64,000 nt of DNA from Piezodorus guildinii (taxonomy: Eukaryota; Arthropoda; Insecta; Hemiptera; Pentatomidae). Shown here piece after piece: positions 1 through 11,094 of this stretch. A program made the translations under genes and the position numbers. The notes beneath the pieces are model-generated. The model was not told where the DNA came from and searched no databases. It saw only the letters and a program-made list of their open reading frames with translations. The stretch covers positions 150,172,968 through 150,236,967 of the forward strand of contig CM041293.1 of the NCBI GenBank assembly GCA_023052935.1, read 5' to 3'. Numbering within the stretch: position 1 is the first letter of the stretch; every line of letters begins with the position of its first letter.

Positions 1-617
1 TCTCAATTCATATACATTAGTGGAAAAAAATAAATGACTGTATTTTTGTTTCCAGCCCTAATGATTGCTCACATTTGCACCATTGAAAAATAGTTTACTA
101 GATTGACTGCTGATTGATTCTTCCCATTATTTATTAATATTAAAAAAAAACTTAAAAGGAGGCACTGTGAAATAAATATATCCAGTGGGGTCTACAAATA
201 AACTGCCTAGTACCTAGCAGTAAACTACAAAAACCCGCGATCCAACGGAAATACATCCATTCGGGTATATTCCTTCAAATACTAGGATCTACAATAAATG
301 AAACAGGCACATCAAAACCCGAAGTTAGAAGAGCTTCTGACATTGCAAGAAGGGTGACGAGAATGCAGCATCCAGTCGGAACATCGTCATCTTCAACTGC
401 TACAAAATAACAATTTTCAGGAGCATTGTGAAGCCTTCTCTTAGAGACCTGGACACATAAAGACACAACAACAAATCACAAACAGAGGTAGAGACTCCAT
501 TCAAGCTCTGATTTAACAGGTAATCTATTGTGGGTGAAAACCTGCAGTATAAGAGGAAGGGGAAAAATCAGTTAAGATTGCCATTAAAACAAGTTTGCAT
601 ATTATTTTTTAAAATTA

Positions 618-695
<78 letters not shown>

Positions 696-1439
696 CTATA
701 AGATTATCTGAGAAATAGGTAGATATAATTAAAATAATTGATACTAGTACAGTGTGAACGTTAATAATTTCTTCTTTAAATTCATCATAAAGTAATAACT
801 TCTCAGAAAATAGGAAGTAATCAGGAAATATCAACTGAAAATTCTATATAGCGTAATGGCGGATCGATCAATCTTCATTATAAAAGGGACCAAAACGTCG
901 AGCTCACCCTAACAGTCGATCCATTACTAAAATTGCAATTGAATAATGAAGTGTATGAGATCCCAACTCCTGTGAACCAAAAATATAAAAAAAAACAGGA
1001 ATGTTTTTGTGTCACATCACTATTCATTAACCCTCGTTTTTTGTTGTTGTTTTTTGGTTACTGTATCATTTATCAATACAGTTTTTTTTATTATATATAA
1101 CGTTCCCTGTAGTTCTTCTAGCCCTTTCAAAGACATTACACATGAGTAGAAACGTTAGTTTCAACAAATGTTTTACCATATATTATTTAACTACTTTCAT
1201 TCTAGTCTACTACTATTTAGCCATTTATTGGTTATTGACATAAATATGTCTTTTAGCTTAAAATTTGTAACTTACATTGCCTAATTTTTTTCCAATTAAA
1301 ATGTTCTTCATTTATTTTATTGGCCTCCATTTACTTTATTGGTCTTTATTTACTTACTTATGGTCTTTTTTTATCCATTTTTGTTTCCCATTTCGGGCCT
1401 ATACTGACTAGCTTACTTGACATACAACACAAGGTCTCA
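1..1439. other. Unassigned AT-rich stretch
   Basis: No coding region or known repeat was recognised here apart from the AT microsatellite at about 624-696. A 63-codon open frame on the minus strand at 275-466 has a hydrophobic middle but no splice context or family match that I can support. Confidence 0.5.
624..696. repeat. (AT)n microsatellite
   Basis: This is an almost pure AT dinucleotide run broken by a single C. Open frames read across it are artefacts. Confidence 0.95.
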
Positions 1440-2340
1440 TTTACCTTCTTATACCATCTACAGGACAGTCTATCCTTCAAATAAAGCCAAGGGAGGTACC
1501 CGCATTCTTGTTAATAGTTCAATCAGTCACAAATTTAATCCTTCTGAGGGTTTCGAGAATTTTCAGTGTACATAAATAATGGGTAGTACACTCAATTTTA
1601 ATTGCAGCTCTATATTATCTCCCTCGTGGAAATTTATCTGTTCAAACGTTTGAGCACTTGTTATATTCTTTGGGTAACAGATTTTTATGTGGGGAGGATT
1701 ATAATGGCAAGAACAAGGTATGGGGTACCAGAGTAACAAACTCTAGGAGCAGTGCCCTTCACAATGCGATTCATTGCTTAGCAAAGTAAATTCCTATCTC
1801 ATCCCTCATCGACATATTGAACCAGAGATGTTAATAGAGTGCTTGACATTTAGGATATCATTATCACCAAGAGACTAAATGTGTACCACGGTAACATTGC
1901 CGTACTGCCTGACTTATTTTCTGATCACTCCCCTCTTATTTTAACGATAACCTCTAAGCCGTTAATTAAAACTCTACTAATATATCGCCTAGAAAAATTG
2001 ATTAGTGAAAGTTTAGATTATGCATTGAAAATACATTTTCGCTCAATACAAATATATGGACAACAGATGATTTATAAGATGCAGTATATCACCTAACGCG
2101 AAACATTCCAAAGGCAGCATGGGGTTCTAACCTGTCCAATAAAATGACAGACACACACGAACAAAATAATCATCCCCCAGATGTTCGTCACCTCGTCGTC
2201 TTGAAAAGAAAAGCTCGAAATGTATGGCCACGGACTCGTTACCCATCGGACAGACAACATTTTAATAAACTGACATAAAGAGGGAATAAGACGTTCAAAG
2301 ACTGAATATTTTGATGATTTCTTGAAAAGTTTGTCGACTG

Positions 2341-2472
2341 GTCTCCACACCTTAGGATCACCTCCGCCTGAAATAACAGAATAAATAGTATTCTACTACA
2401 GCCGAGAATCGAATTCAGGACCCAGAGAACAGTAAACTAGTGCTCTACCCCTTAGCCACGCCGCTGCCTTAA
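2341..2472 (-). mobile_element. SINE-2 fragment (tRNA-like head)
   Basis: On the minus strand the segment begins with a tRNA-like head with a box A (GTGGCTAAGGGGTAGAG) and a box B-like GAATTCGATTC. It then follows the start of the body seen in the longer copy at 37577-37906. It is truncated at its 3' end and sits inside a broken jockey ORF2. Confidence 0.75.
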
Positions 2473-2957
2473 ATTAAAAAATGTAAAACAGCAACATAAC
2501 ATAACAAATAATCAAAACAAGCTTATTGATTTTAAAATATCTGACGCCGCTTTAGGCTACTTCAACACTTACTAGACAAACGATCAAACCTTCCTCTTAA
2601 CTACAAACGGCTCATCTACATGACTATTATAAGACCAATCTGGACTTACGGAGTAGAGCTTTGGGGCTCTACTAAGCCATCAAATTCTTCCCGCATCCAA
2701 TCCTTACAATCCAAAATCCTTCGTAAAATCCTCAACGCTCCTTACTTTGTCACGAATAAACTTATCCATAAAGACCTTAATGTTCCCTATGTTACTGATT
2801 TGGCCCGGACCAGGTATCAATCCTTTCATGACAAACTCCATTCTCACCCTAACCCACTAGTTTCAATCCTTTCTTCCTCTTCAATTCCGGATAATCCTCC
2901 GAGGCGCCTGAAAAGGAAATGGCCCCGGGACCTTCTAGTTTAAAATATTTTAAGAGT

Positions 2958-2973
2958 GCTGCCACTGGGTAGT
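2958..2973 (+). other. Post-stop hairpin of jockey subfamily 2
   Basis: The stem CTGCC/GGTAG (one G-U pair) closes an ACTG loop, 15-16 nt after the ORF2 stop at 2941-2943. It matches in place and shape the hairpins at 37095, 20409, 57423 and 55072. Confidence 0.6.
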
Positions 2974-3089
2974 GTCTCTACATGTTTTTCATGACAGTTT
3001 TGTATATTACCATCACATTTACTAGATGTATTTTATTTAATACAGTTGTAAATATCAATAAATATGTTTAAAAAAAAAAATAAATAAAA

Positions 3090-4429
3090 AAAAAATATCT
3101 GAAACATAATTCTGTCTGGATTCTGCCTTTCAGACTCGAGAGAGAAAAACTACAATAAACCTGAGGTTAGCGAGACATAGTTAAAATAGAACGGGTTTTA
3201 TTCCGAGGGTAAGGTTTAAACTGACAACACTTGCTAGTTTCTCAAAGGGTCTTCTGGAGGCCAAACGAAGGGCAGTACCACGTCCAAAGGAACCCCATTA
3301 GAGCCCTTTTGAGGTCCTACCGCTTCAAAAAGCGGGTTTGATATTGGGTTAAGGTCTACGAAGGGATTCATTTGCCCCCGTTCTACAGAGGCTATATGTA
3401 GAGATATGGAGCAAACTAGGAGTTCTGAAGGCTTACCGAATCTTCAAAAGAAATATAAAAAACTAAAAACCGTTTCCAGCGACTTTATACAAGCTATTAG
3501 GCGGTCCCTACGACTTAAATCCTCCTGAGAGTCTTCTCATATCCCATGTAATTGGAAATCATAGCGAAACAATTTTTAGGTTTGTAAATTTTGAATAAGA
3601 AATCATAACCCTTTATAAATTTTACTGAATTTACAAACCAAACTATCTTAGGTTACAATTATAACTAACTTGTTCGAGTATGTACTTTATTCAAGTATCC
3701 TAATTATAAAGACGCACCTGAAACAACTAATGTAGAACTTGTTTTCTCTACTCATGATTAATGATGACAAATAAAATATATTACAATAATTTCGTATAAC
3801 GCTCAAAAATGAGAAAATCTAATTTAAACATGAAAATGTATTTGCTAAAAAGAACATTTAGAACTTATGAGACATATTATGCAGAATGCACCTGGAACAT
3901 AGATGGTATATAACTTGTATGGCTAAGTAATTAATTCATTAACATATTTAGATTTTTTAACAATATTATTACCATTTATAGCAAATAAGCCTTTTCGGAA
4001 CACGATTATTATATAAAATCTCTAAACATATATCCTTAAAATTTGTCGGTACGAGTTATCTGGATTCGTCGCTAATTTGGGCGTTCATGCAATAAGTGAG
4101 TATGTAGTTGAAATTTTAAAATATTCTGTTGCAGTATCTGAAGCTGAGATAAATCAAGCTTTAACTTCTTAAAGAGTAAGTAATATGTCTGGAATTATGG
4201 TATTTTTTTCGTAAATTTTTGGACTGGAATGACTGCATTATATTCTATAGATAAAACGCACTAATTGGCTACTATAAAATCATCAATAAATAGAAAATTA
4301 CAGTCACAAGATTTTTAAAATATTCAATTAAATAAAGATATACATTAAATAATCCATTTTTATAGCTGTATTTATTTAACGTGTTCGAACTGAATTATTC
4401 TGTTATTCTTTCATTTGGGTGACCCTGGA
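3090..4429. other. Unassigned non-coding stretch
   Basis: The part at 3120-3560 is richer in GC than its surroundings and has no open frame or repeat match within the window. The part from 3560 is AT-rich. Nothing specific was recognised. Confidence 0.4.
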
Positions 4430-4439
4430 ATATGAAGAC

Positions 4440-4552
4440 TTTCACGGTATCATTGCTCGGCCTTTGGCTTAGAAATAGTCTAAATCTCTATATGAATTTA
4501 GCCCAAGACCCTTCAGGGGTGTAGTAATATAGGATTTAAATTTTTTTTATTT
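4440..4552 (+). mobile_element. SINE-2 3' fragment with T-rich end
   Basis: The stretch with GGCTTAGAAATAGTC, TCTCTATATGAATTTAGCCC and CCCTTCAGGGGTGTAGT follows the sense-strand body of the SINE at 37577-37906. It ends in a run of T (4540-4548), as the other copies do. Confidence 0.65.
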
Positions 4553-4777
4553 AATAATTTATTTTCAAAGCGTGAATTTGCTACTTTAATATAAGGTATA
4601 TAGCGGCATGATATAAAGTTATGCATCTTTCAGTCATGAATAAGGTTAATTATTATATACCTACGTCCTAAACGTTTTTGACTCAAAATTCATAAGTTTA
4701 CCCACCTTTTTGGCCATCTAGTAGATACACTTGAGAAGTTATAGATCAAGTACTTGAGTTTTGGAAATATCATTTAT

Positions 4778-5663
4778 ACTTTCACTTATATATATAATAT
4801 ATGAAATATATAGTAAGAGAAAGTATTGCGATTGTGACGAACGATTGAGTTTCTAACGGATATACACGTTTTAGGGTCCCCTGATTCCAAATAACTAAGT
4901 CCCGCAAAAAGGTATGGGTGTGTGTGTGTGTGTGTGGTAACTCCCGGGTGAAAACGAAAAGTCCTATGAAATTATAATTTCATATTTAAGACAACTATAC
5001 GCCCGAGATGTTACAGAAACTTTTTCATTAAAATCAGCTGACCTGAAGATCTACTTTATGACATGCATTTTGCACCCTTTTAAGATTTTCTCAAAAAATT
5101 TTTTATCAAACTCGCTATGTTGATGTAAAATTGAACGGGCTTATATATCATGTATATTTCATTCTGATTGAAATAGTCTGACAGAGCTTAAATGCCGATA
5201 TTCAAAATTTTCTTCCTCTTAAGTACCTTTAATTTTGTAGTTTTTAAAATAATTGGAACGTCATCTTATTAGCATTGATGTATAACGGATAAATATGCAA
5301 GTTAAGCGAATTTTATAAACAACTAAAGGAGAAAAGTGTAAACATATTGTGTGTATGCAATTTTTGTATTTTTAAACACAAGAATAGTAATATAGATGTA
5401 CAATATACCGTTAGATAGCTAAGGATTATAGGAAAAATATGATCTAATACACAGACTTTTAAAGGTTAATGGAGAGTGATGAAAAGCCGATAAAACTAAC
5501 TGTTTGTTGTAGATAAAAATATAATAGTTTATTTAATAAAACATATGTTTTTATTTAATTTAAAATAATTAATTCTTTAACAATTTATTTGTATATTTAA
5601 ATGTATTTTAAAAATTTATTTTAATAACGGAGGTAAGTGAAAGTCGTGCATTGTGCGCACTAG
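4778..5663 (+). repeat. Family A repeat, copy A (near full length)
   Basis: This 886-bp copy starts with ACTTTCACTTA, whose inverted partner AGGTAAGTGAAAGT lies at 5631-5644. A short tail to CACTAG is followed by T-rich DNA. It has no coding capacity. Internal landmarks shared with other copies include CGCCCGAGATGTTAC, TCAGCTGACC, GTCTGACAG and ACTAAAGGAGAAAA. A TG microsatellite (about 4918-4937) lies inside. It is probably a non-autonomous DNA transposon; the superfamily is not known. Confidence 0.8.
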
Positions 5664-6059
5664 ATTTTTTTCTCTCCGCTCAAGCGATAACCTGAGCAAA
5701 ATTTATAAACTTTTACTCGGTTTTTAAACTATATAGAGAGAATAAAAATATAAAATTCCCACTTCAGAAGGAAGGAAAGTTCCAATAATATAAGGTATGT
5801 GGAGAATCCAGGGGATGGGAATATGGAAGCCTTGTCCTTAAATAGGAGGAGGGCTTCTGCCTAGCTCAACTCCCCCTCGTCAAATATTTACCATTTCAGC
5901 GCAAGCAGGTTTACCTGTTACAATAAACCCACGTTGAATATGTGCCTAAAAATATCATAGATGATGTATATTTTCTCTAAAAGAATATTTTACTTTAAAG
6001 TGCAGCTTAAATAACATAATGTTAAAGTATTCCTGAGATGAGATGAGATAATGTTAAAG
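5664..6059. other. Unassigned stretch
   Basis: The stretch is AT-rich and without recognisable genes. A 19-base direct duplication including ATAATGTTAAAGTATTCCTG occurs near 6017-6067. Confidence 0.4.
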
Positions 6060-6790
6060 TATTCCTGTTTCTTAAGATTTGACTTTAGTACCTCTAGACG
6101 CTCACATGTATCACATCTCTATGACGAGTCAAATGGTTATTTCCCTCGATTTGAAGACAATAGTTCCTTGGTTCCTTTCTCTATGAAGTCATCCGCTCCC
6201 GTCGCCCCTCTTACGCCTATAGCCTCCTGCAATTTAAATCCACAACCCATACTCAGGAAACCAGATTCGTCTCTCCGACCTCTATACGCCTTCCAATAGG
6301 ACCAAAAAATATGAATTTTCCTTCTTAGCCCGGTCCACTTTTTTCTGGAATACTCTCCCATCAAACATCTGTCATGCTCCTTCCCAACCTTCATTCAAAT
6401 ATCTCCTTTTTAAACACCTTCTTGCTTCCCAACCTGACGCCAAATAATTTCGGTATAACGATTAAAGTGATGTGAGAAATGTCTACACTTCATGGCATAA
6501 ATGATAATAAAGTTTTCATTTTTATTTTTAATTATTCTAAAGTTTTATTTTTTAGTCCTATATTACATTTAGGTATTATTGTAATCTTCAAATTTTATTT
6601 TTCATTTCTTTCTGTTTTTATCATTTAAAATACTTGTATATATTTATTGTAATCATTAATGTTATCAGTCTTTTTTTTTTTCTTTTATGTATCTTGGCCA
6701 GTCATAATACTTATTTTGTTTTGTACCAGTATGTTATTCTTAAGGGACCTAGTCCAGGAATAAAGTTCTTTTTTCATTCATTCATAAAAT
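6060..6790 (+). pseudogene. CR1/L2-like LINE, C-terminal ORF2 piece and 3' UTR
   Basis: Conceptual translation of 6080-6447, in more than one frame, gives the end of a CR1/L2-type ORF2. It includes STFFWNTLPSNICH and a terminal FKYLLFKHLLASQ, comparable to the last residues of the ORF2 at 7647-10479. The 3' UTR ends with GGAC-CTA-GTCC, AATAAAG and a TTCATTCATTCAT microsatellite tail instead of poly(A), as is usual for CR1/L2 elements. This is a 5'-truncated dead copy. Confidence 0.7.
6745..6755 (+). other. CR1-like 3' terminal hairpin (GGAC/GTCC)
   Basis: GGAC-CTA-GTCC is followed by AGGAATAAAG, and the motif lies about 15 nt before the microsatellite tail. The same motif occurs at five other 3' ends in the window. 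Confidence 0.6.
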
Positions 6791-7126
6791 ATAGATAAAA
6801 TTCCCCCTATAGATAATATTCAGTCAACCTTTATTTTGAGTTTAAAGGATAATAAAGTTTCATAATTGGCGATGTGAAGGGTTTTCTTCTTGAAATTGGC
6901 TAGTAGTAGATATATTTAAAATATTTTCTGCAGCTCTAAAGCATAGCTGAAGTATTTAGTATTTTTTTTTCAAGTTTATAGTCTACCTTTCCGAACCAAT
7001 GAACTTGCTCATTCATCCACAACTGGTGATGTAATAATTCTGTATAGGTCGCTTTGTATGACTTCTAAGCCGTCACATAGCACACATAATTTTAGTTCAT
7101 GTTGTTGAACTTTGAGTTTATATATA
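6791..7126. other. Unassigned AT-rich stretch
   Basis: Nothing was recognised in this stretch. It ends in the TA target of the mariner at 7127. Confidence 0.4.
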
Positions 7127-7375
7127 TTGGGTTGTGTCACATGAAATGTCTGTTTTCAAGGGAAACAATTTTTATTTAAAATACGATATGAAAACAAGAT
7201 AATTTTATTCGAAGTATTAACCTTATTTTCTATACACATTTTTCCCAACGTGACACCAACTTTTTTTTCCCGAACTGAAAAACTCTGAGCTTTGACGTGA
7301 AACAAAATCTGAAAACGCACTTTTCACTTGATGAAATGAAAATGAAATGAAATGAAAAAACTTCTTTATTATCCT

Positions 7376-7389
7376 GGGACTAAAGTCCC
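7376..7389 (-). other. CR1-like 3' terminal hairpin (GGGAC/GTCCC)
   Basis: A perfect 5-bp stem with loop TTTA on the minus strand lies just before AATAAAG and the ATTTC-repeat tail of the LINE at 7332-12486. It is a likely RT recognition element by analogy with other LINE 3' hairpins. Confidence 0.7.
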
Positions 7390-7646
7390 TTAAGAATAAA
7401 ATAAAATACATAATTGATGACCGGAACAGTGTGGTCATGATTTAGAATAACAAAATACTAAACTAAAAAATAATTAAGGTAGTAATATATGTACATCTTT
7501 ACAAGTCAGACTTTCGGAATAAGAATAACAAAAAAAAAAAAAACAGAAATAGCTGGTTCATCAATGATAATTTGAGTAATACAAACACACAAAAAAAAAA
7601 AATAATAATAATAATAATTGGTATTTATAGCATCTGCAGTTTGAAG

Positions 7647-10479
7647 TTATTGTCTGTTTGACTGGTTAAGGAGAAGGTGGTTGAAAAGTAGCGATTTGAA
7701 GGAGGAAGCAGTACTTGCGTGACGGATCTCAGGAGGGATAGAAAGAAACCAAAGAGTGGTTGCTTTGGCTAGTAAGGACTTGTCAAAGGCAGCAGTACGG
7801 TGAGGAGGAGGGTAGAGGTCAGAAAGACGGGATCTAGTAGAACGGGACTGAATTGATGATTTAAATTGAAGGGATTGGAAGATGTAGCTGGGACGATGAG
7901 TTCTGATAACATGGTAGAGGAAGGAGGCTAGGAAATACTGGCATCTGTAACGAGGATAAAGCCACCTTAACGGTGTAATACTGGGTTATATGCGTGTCTC
8001 TGGTGATTCCGAATACAAACCGTATTGCACAGTTCATAATACGCTTAAGTTTTGCTTCGAGCTCGCCTGAAAGTCCGCTGTACACCTCGCATCCGTAGTC
8101 AAAGTGGGGAAAGACAAGAGAAGAAACAAGGAGTTTACGAATATTGAATGGTAGGAGGTGATGGAGGCGACGGAATTGCTTTAGGGTTGTTATGGTTCGG
8201 CGGGATATTTGGGAGATGTGCGGTTTCCAAGAGAGAGTTTGATCAAGAGTAATACCTAAGTTCTTGACAGATGAATGAAAAGAGATAGGAGTATTGTTTA
8301 GGAAAAGGTTGGGGGAACTGGGAAAGGATTTAAGGAGAGCAGGTGATGCTATCAGGATGGCTTTTGTTTTTTCAGCGCTTAGCAGGAGTTTGTTGCTGTT
8401 TGACAAAGCACTTATATTATTTATGTCCTCCTGAAGTTTAGAGATAGCATCAGGAAATTCATTTGGGGTAAAGGAAATATAAATCTGAATATCGTCGGCA
8501 TAGAGGTGGTATTGGGAGTGCTTGATGGAGAGCGGAAGATCATTTATGAATATGGAGAAAAGGGTAGGAGATAACGAGGAACCTTGGGGTACACCTTTTG
8601 TTAGTGGCAGTGAGTCGGAGCGGGGTTTATTGGGAACTACAACATACTGGGAACGGCCGGAAAGGAATGATTGAAACCATTGAAGAGCGCCTGTGGATAC
8701 TGGGAGTCTATGGAGTTTGGTTAAGAGGATATTATGGTACACAGAATCGAAGGCTTTGGAAAAATCAAGCAAAACAAGGATAGTTATTTTGTGCTGATCT
8801 ATTGCCTTGTGAAGATCTTGGGAAATGTGGGAGAGAGCAGAGTGAGTAGAATAGCCAGACCGAAAACCGGACTGGAGGGGGTTCAAAAGTTTATTTTGCT
8901 CGAGGTAGAGGGATAACTGAGATTGGACCAGACGCTCTAAAGGTTTAGAAAGGTTTGAAAGGAGAGAAATTGGGCGAAAGTCATTAGGAGATACCGGATT
9001 TGAGTTTTTCATCAGTGGACGGACCAGAGCGGTTTTCCAGGAAGTTGGGAAGGTTGCACTGTCTAGAGCAAAGTTATAGATATGATATAATATTGGAAGG
9101 ATGGAAGGAAGCGAGGCTTTGATTAGTTTTACTGGGATATTGTCAGGTCCGTAGTCATTGGTTCGGGATTTACGAATAGAATTAAAGAGGTCCTCAGGGG
9201 TGATATGGGAAAAAAAGAATGAATCCGGATTGAAATGGTGCATAGGAGCAGGCATCGGCGTCTGACATGATAAATGAGAGGAGCAGGAAGCAAAGTGGGT
9301 GTTAAGATCATCAGCGGAAATAGGAATAGAGTGGTTATGGGTGTGTTTTCCTAAGGATAGTTTACGCAGGATTGTCCATTTGGTTTTGGAGTCGGAAGCA
9401 CAAGATAAGGATTGCTTAAAATATTGGGATTTAGCTTGGCGTATCATGGATTGGGTACTGTTTCTGAGATGTTTGAAGGTGGAGTAATCACTAGGAAGAC
9501 GGGAGCGCCTGAATCGTCGCCTTGCAGCATCCCTGTGCCTCATACATTCCCTAATTTCTGGCGTTAACCAAGGATCAGGAGGGTGTCGGATTTTCTTTGT
9601 GATAAGGGGAGCATGGTTGTCTAGGATATTATGGAGATGACAGGTAAGGGTTTCAACCATAGAATCTACGGTCCTAAGCGAGTATATGGTGTTCCATGGG
9701 ATAGCTTCAAGATCTGGCGCCAAGATTTCAGACGAAAGGGTGTTAAGGTTACGAAAAGAAATGGTTCTTGGGGAAAATAGAGTGATCGGAAGATTATAGG
9801 ATATCTGGATAAGGTCGTGAGCAGACAAGAACGGAACAGGATGTTGAGACGAGGCGAGGAGTTTATCAGCAGAATCCAGAACATACAGATCGAGCCAGGA
9901 TTCTGAGGACTGGGTGTGGTGTGTGGGATTATATGGTACAATATAAAGATCGAGAGAGAAGAAGAGGTTGGTTAAGTAGGCATGGTCTGAGGAAGGCAAC
10001 AATAGGTTGGTGTTAAAATCCCCAGTGAGGATGATATTGTTATAGGATGGGATTAGATTGTAAAGAGTGGATTCGAATTCTGTCTCAAAGGGTACTCTGG
10101 GAGGGCGGTATATGACTCCAAATAGTAGGGAATGTGAAGCTGTGGATATTTCGGCGAAAAGGTATTCGAAGTGAGGGCAATCGGAATGGGGTGATTGAAT
10201 GAGTTGTTTGGATTTGAGGCTGTCATGAACAAAGAGACCCACGCCGCCACCCGTTCGGTCATCTCTGTCATGACGGAGCAATGTATAATTCGGAAGGGAA
10301 ACTTGCGATGTCGGAATTGTAGGTTTCAGCCAGGTTTCAGAAACAGCTATTAAGTGATAAAAGTTATGGAGGAAAACGTCATGGAATTCATCAATATGGG
10401 CTAGGAGTGACTGTGCGTTGACGTGACAGGTTAAAAGGACATTAGTCATGGGAAAGGAAAATTGGAAGTAGTGAACCAA
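7647..10479 (-). pseudogene. CR1/L2-like ORF2: endonuclease-reverse transcriptase, one frameshift
   Basis: ORF2 would nick target DNA and reverse transcribe the element RNA. The open part (10479 to 7861, 872 codons) has an APE-type endonuclease at its N-terminus with HVNAQSLLAHIDEF, VSETWLK, TGDFNTN and LSAHDL. An RT domain follows with NDFRPISLLSNLSKPLE, LLDFSKAFDSV, KGVPQGSSLSPTLFS and the catalytic YADD at about residue 660. Near 7975-7985 a single-base frameshift leaves the proper C-terminus (with SPR-like and LWFLSIPPEIRH blocks) in another frame, running to a TAA at 7647-7649. The start could be the M at 10479 or the MTNVLL methionine ten codons later, where homology begins. Apart from the frameshift no other break was seen, so the copy is not very old. 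Confidence 0.85.
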
Positions 10480-10690
10480 GATGGTGGGCCATGAGAAAAG
10501 GGGAGCGAGGAATAAGAAGATGAATAAACCTGCAGTGCATTGACATTATTTGTGGAATAAGAACTAGAAACATAAACATTCTTAGAAAATAGAAATAAAA
10601 CAAACATAATATAGAAAATCAAAAAGGTTTTTACAATTTCAACAGCTGTTAGTAGTCTGTACATAGCGAATAAAAATAAAATAATTATTA
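10450..10690. other. CR1-like inter-ORF region, proximal part
   Basis: This is non-coding sequence between ORF2 and the inserted SINE. It holds nothing else recognisable. Confidence 0.35.
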
Positions 10691-10885
10691 CTCTTTAGTT
10701 ACGCCGTCCTTCGGAGGGGACGTTAAAAGGTGGTCCCGAGCCTGTGCGATGTCAGGTACTCGTTAAAGATCCCTATCCTAATAAAACCTGGATAGGCAAA
10801 ATTTAGGACTCCCACTGTAGCATCGTCCGATTAGCCATAGTAGCATAAAGTGACGTTAAATAAATAAACAAACAAACAAACAATT
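10691..10885 (+). mobile_element. SINE-1, head-less copy
   Basis: This copy is nearly identical to the body of the SINE at 58027-58325. Shared blocks are GCCGTCCTTCGGAGGGGACG, GGTGGTCCCGAGCCTGTGCG and TAGCATCGTCCGATTAGCC, ending GACGTTAAATAAATAAACAAACAAACAA. The tRNA head is missing. It lies between ORF1 and ORF2 of the CR1-like LINE and in the opposite orientation, so it is younger than that LINE. Confidence 0.85.
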
Positions 10886-11094
10886 ATTACTCTTGTTGAG
10901 TTAGATAACAAAAAATTCCCGTATATTTGCGAATAAAGAAAAAAAATTGCATTTTGTCTTAATGTTGAACAAAAATAAAAATAGCTACAGTAATAAAGAA
11001 AAAAATAATGATGAGATGAAAATCGCGAATTAGTGGTTAAAAAACGAATGGTCGAAAGCCGATGATCCCGAAAGGTGAAAAGTAGTCCCTGATG

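Larger units (their letters stand above)
1440..3085 (+). pseudogene. Degenerate jockey-type LINE ORF2 and 3' end (subfamily 2)
   Basis: This is a decayed copy of a jockey-clade non-LTR retrotransposon. Translated pieces follow the order of the intact ORF2 at 34400-37078. Near 1440-1830 an endonuclease region carries WGTRVTNSR; near 1915 comes SDHSPLIL; near 2100-2345 lies the endonuclease-RT linker with RNVWPRTRYPSDR. The final 107 codons (2620-2943) are open and contain IRPIWTYGVELWG and RRLKRKWPRD. The RT core is missing and frames are broken throughout. A tRNA-derived SINE interrupts it at 2341-2472. The 3' UTR ends with AATAAA and an A-rich tail near 3060-3085. The products would be endonuclease and reverse transcriptase acting on their own RNA, but this copy cannot work. 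Family assignment is confident; the 5' boundary is approximate. Confidence 0.85.

Noticed and set aside
275..466. Minus-strand 63-codon frame with a signal-peptide-like hydrophobic stretch
   Set aside because: No recognisable family, no convincing splice sites, opposite strand to the dpr exon.
568..834. Coding frame rich in Tyr and Ile
   Set aside because: It is a translation of the AT microsatellite.
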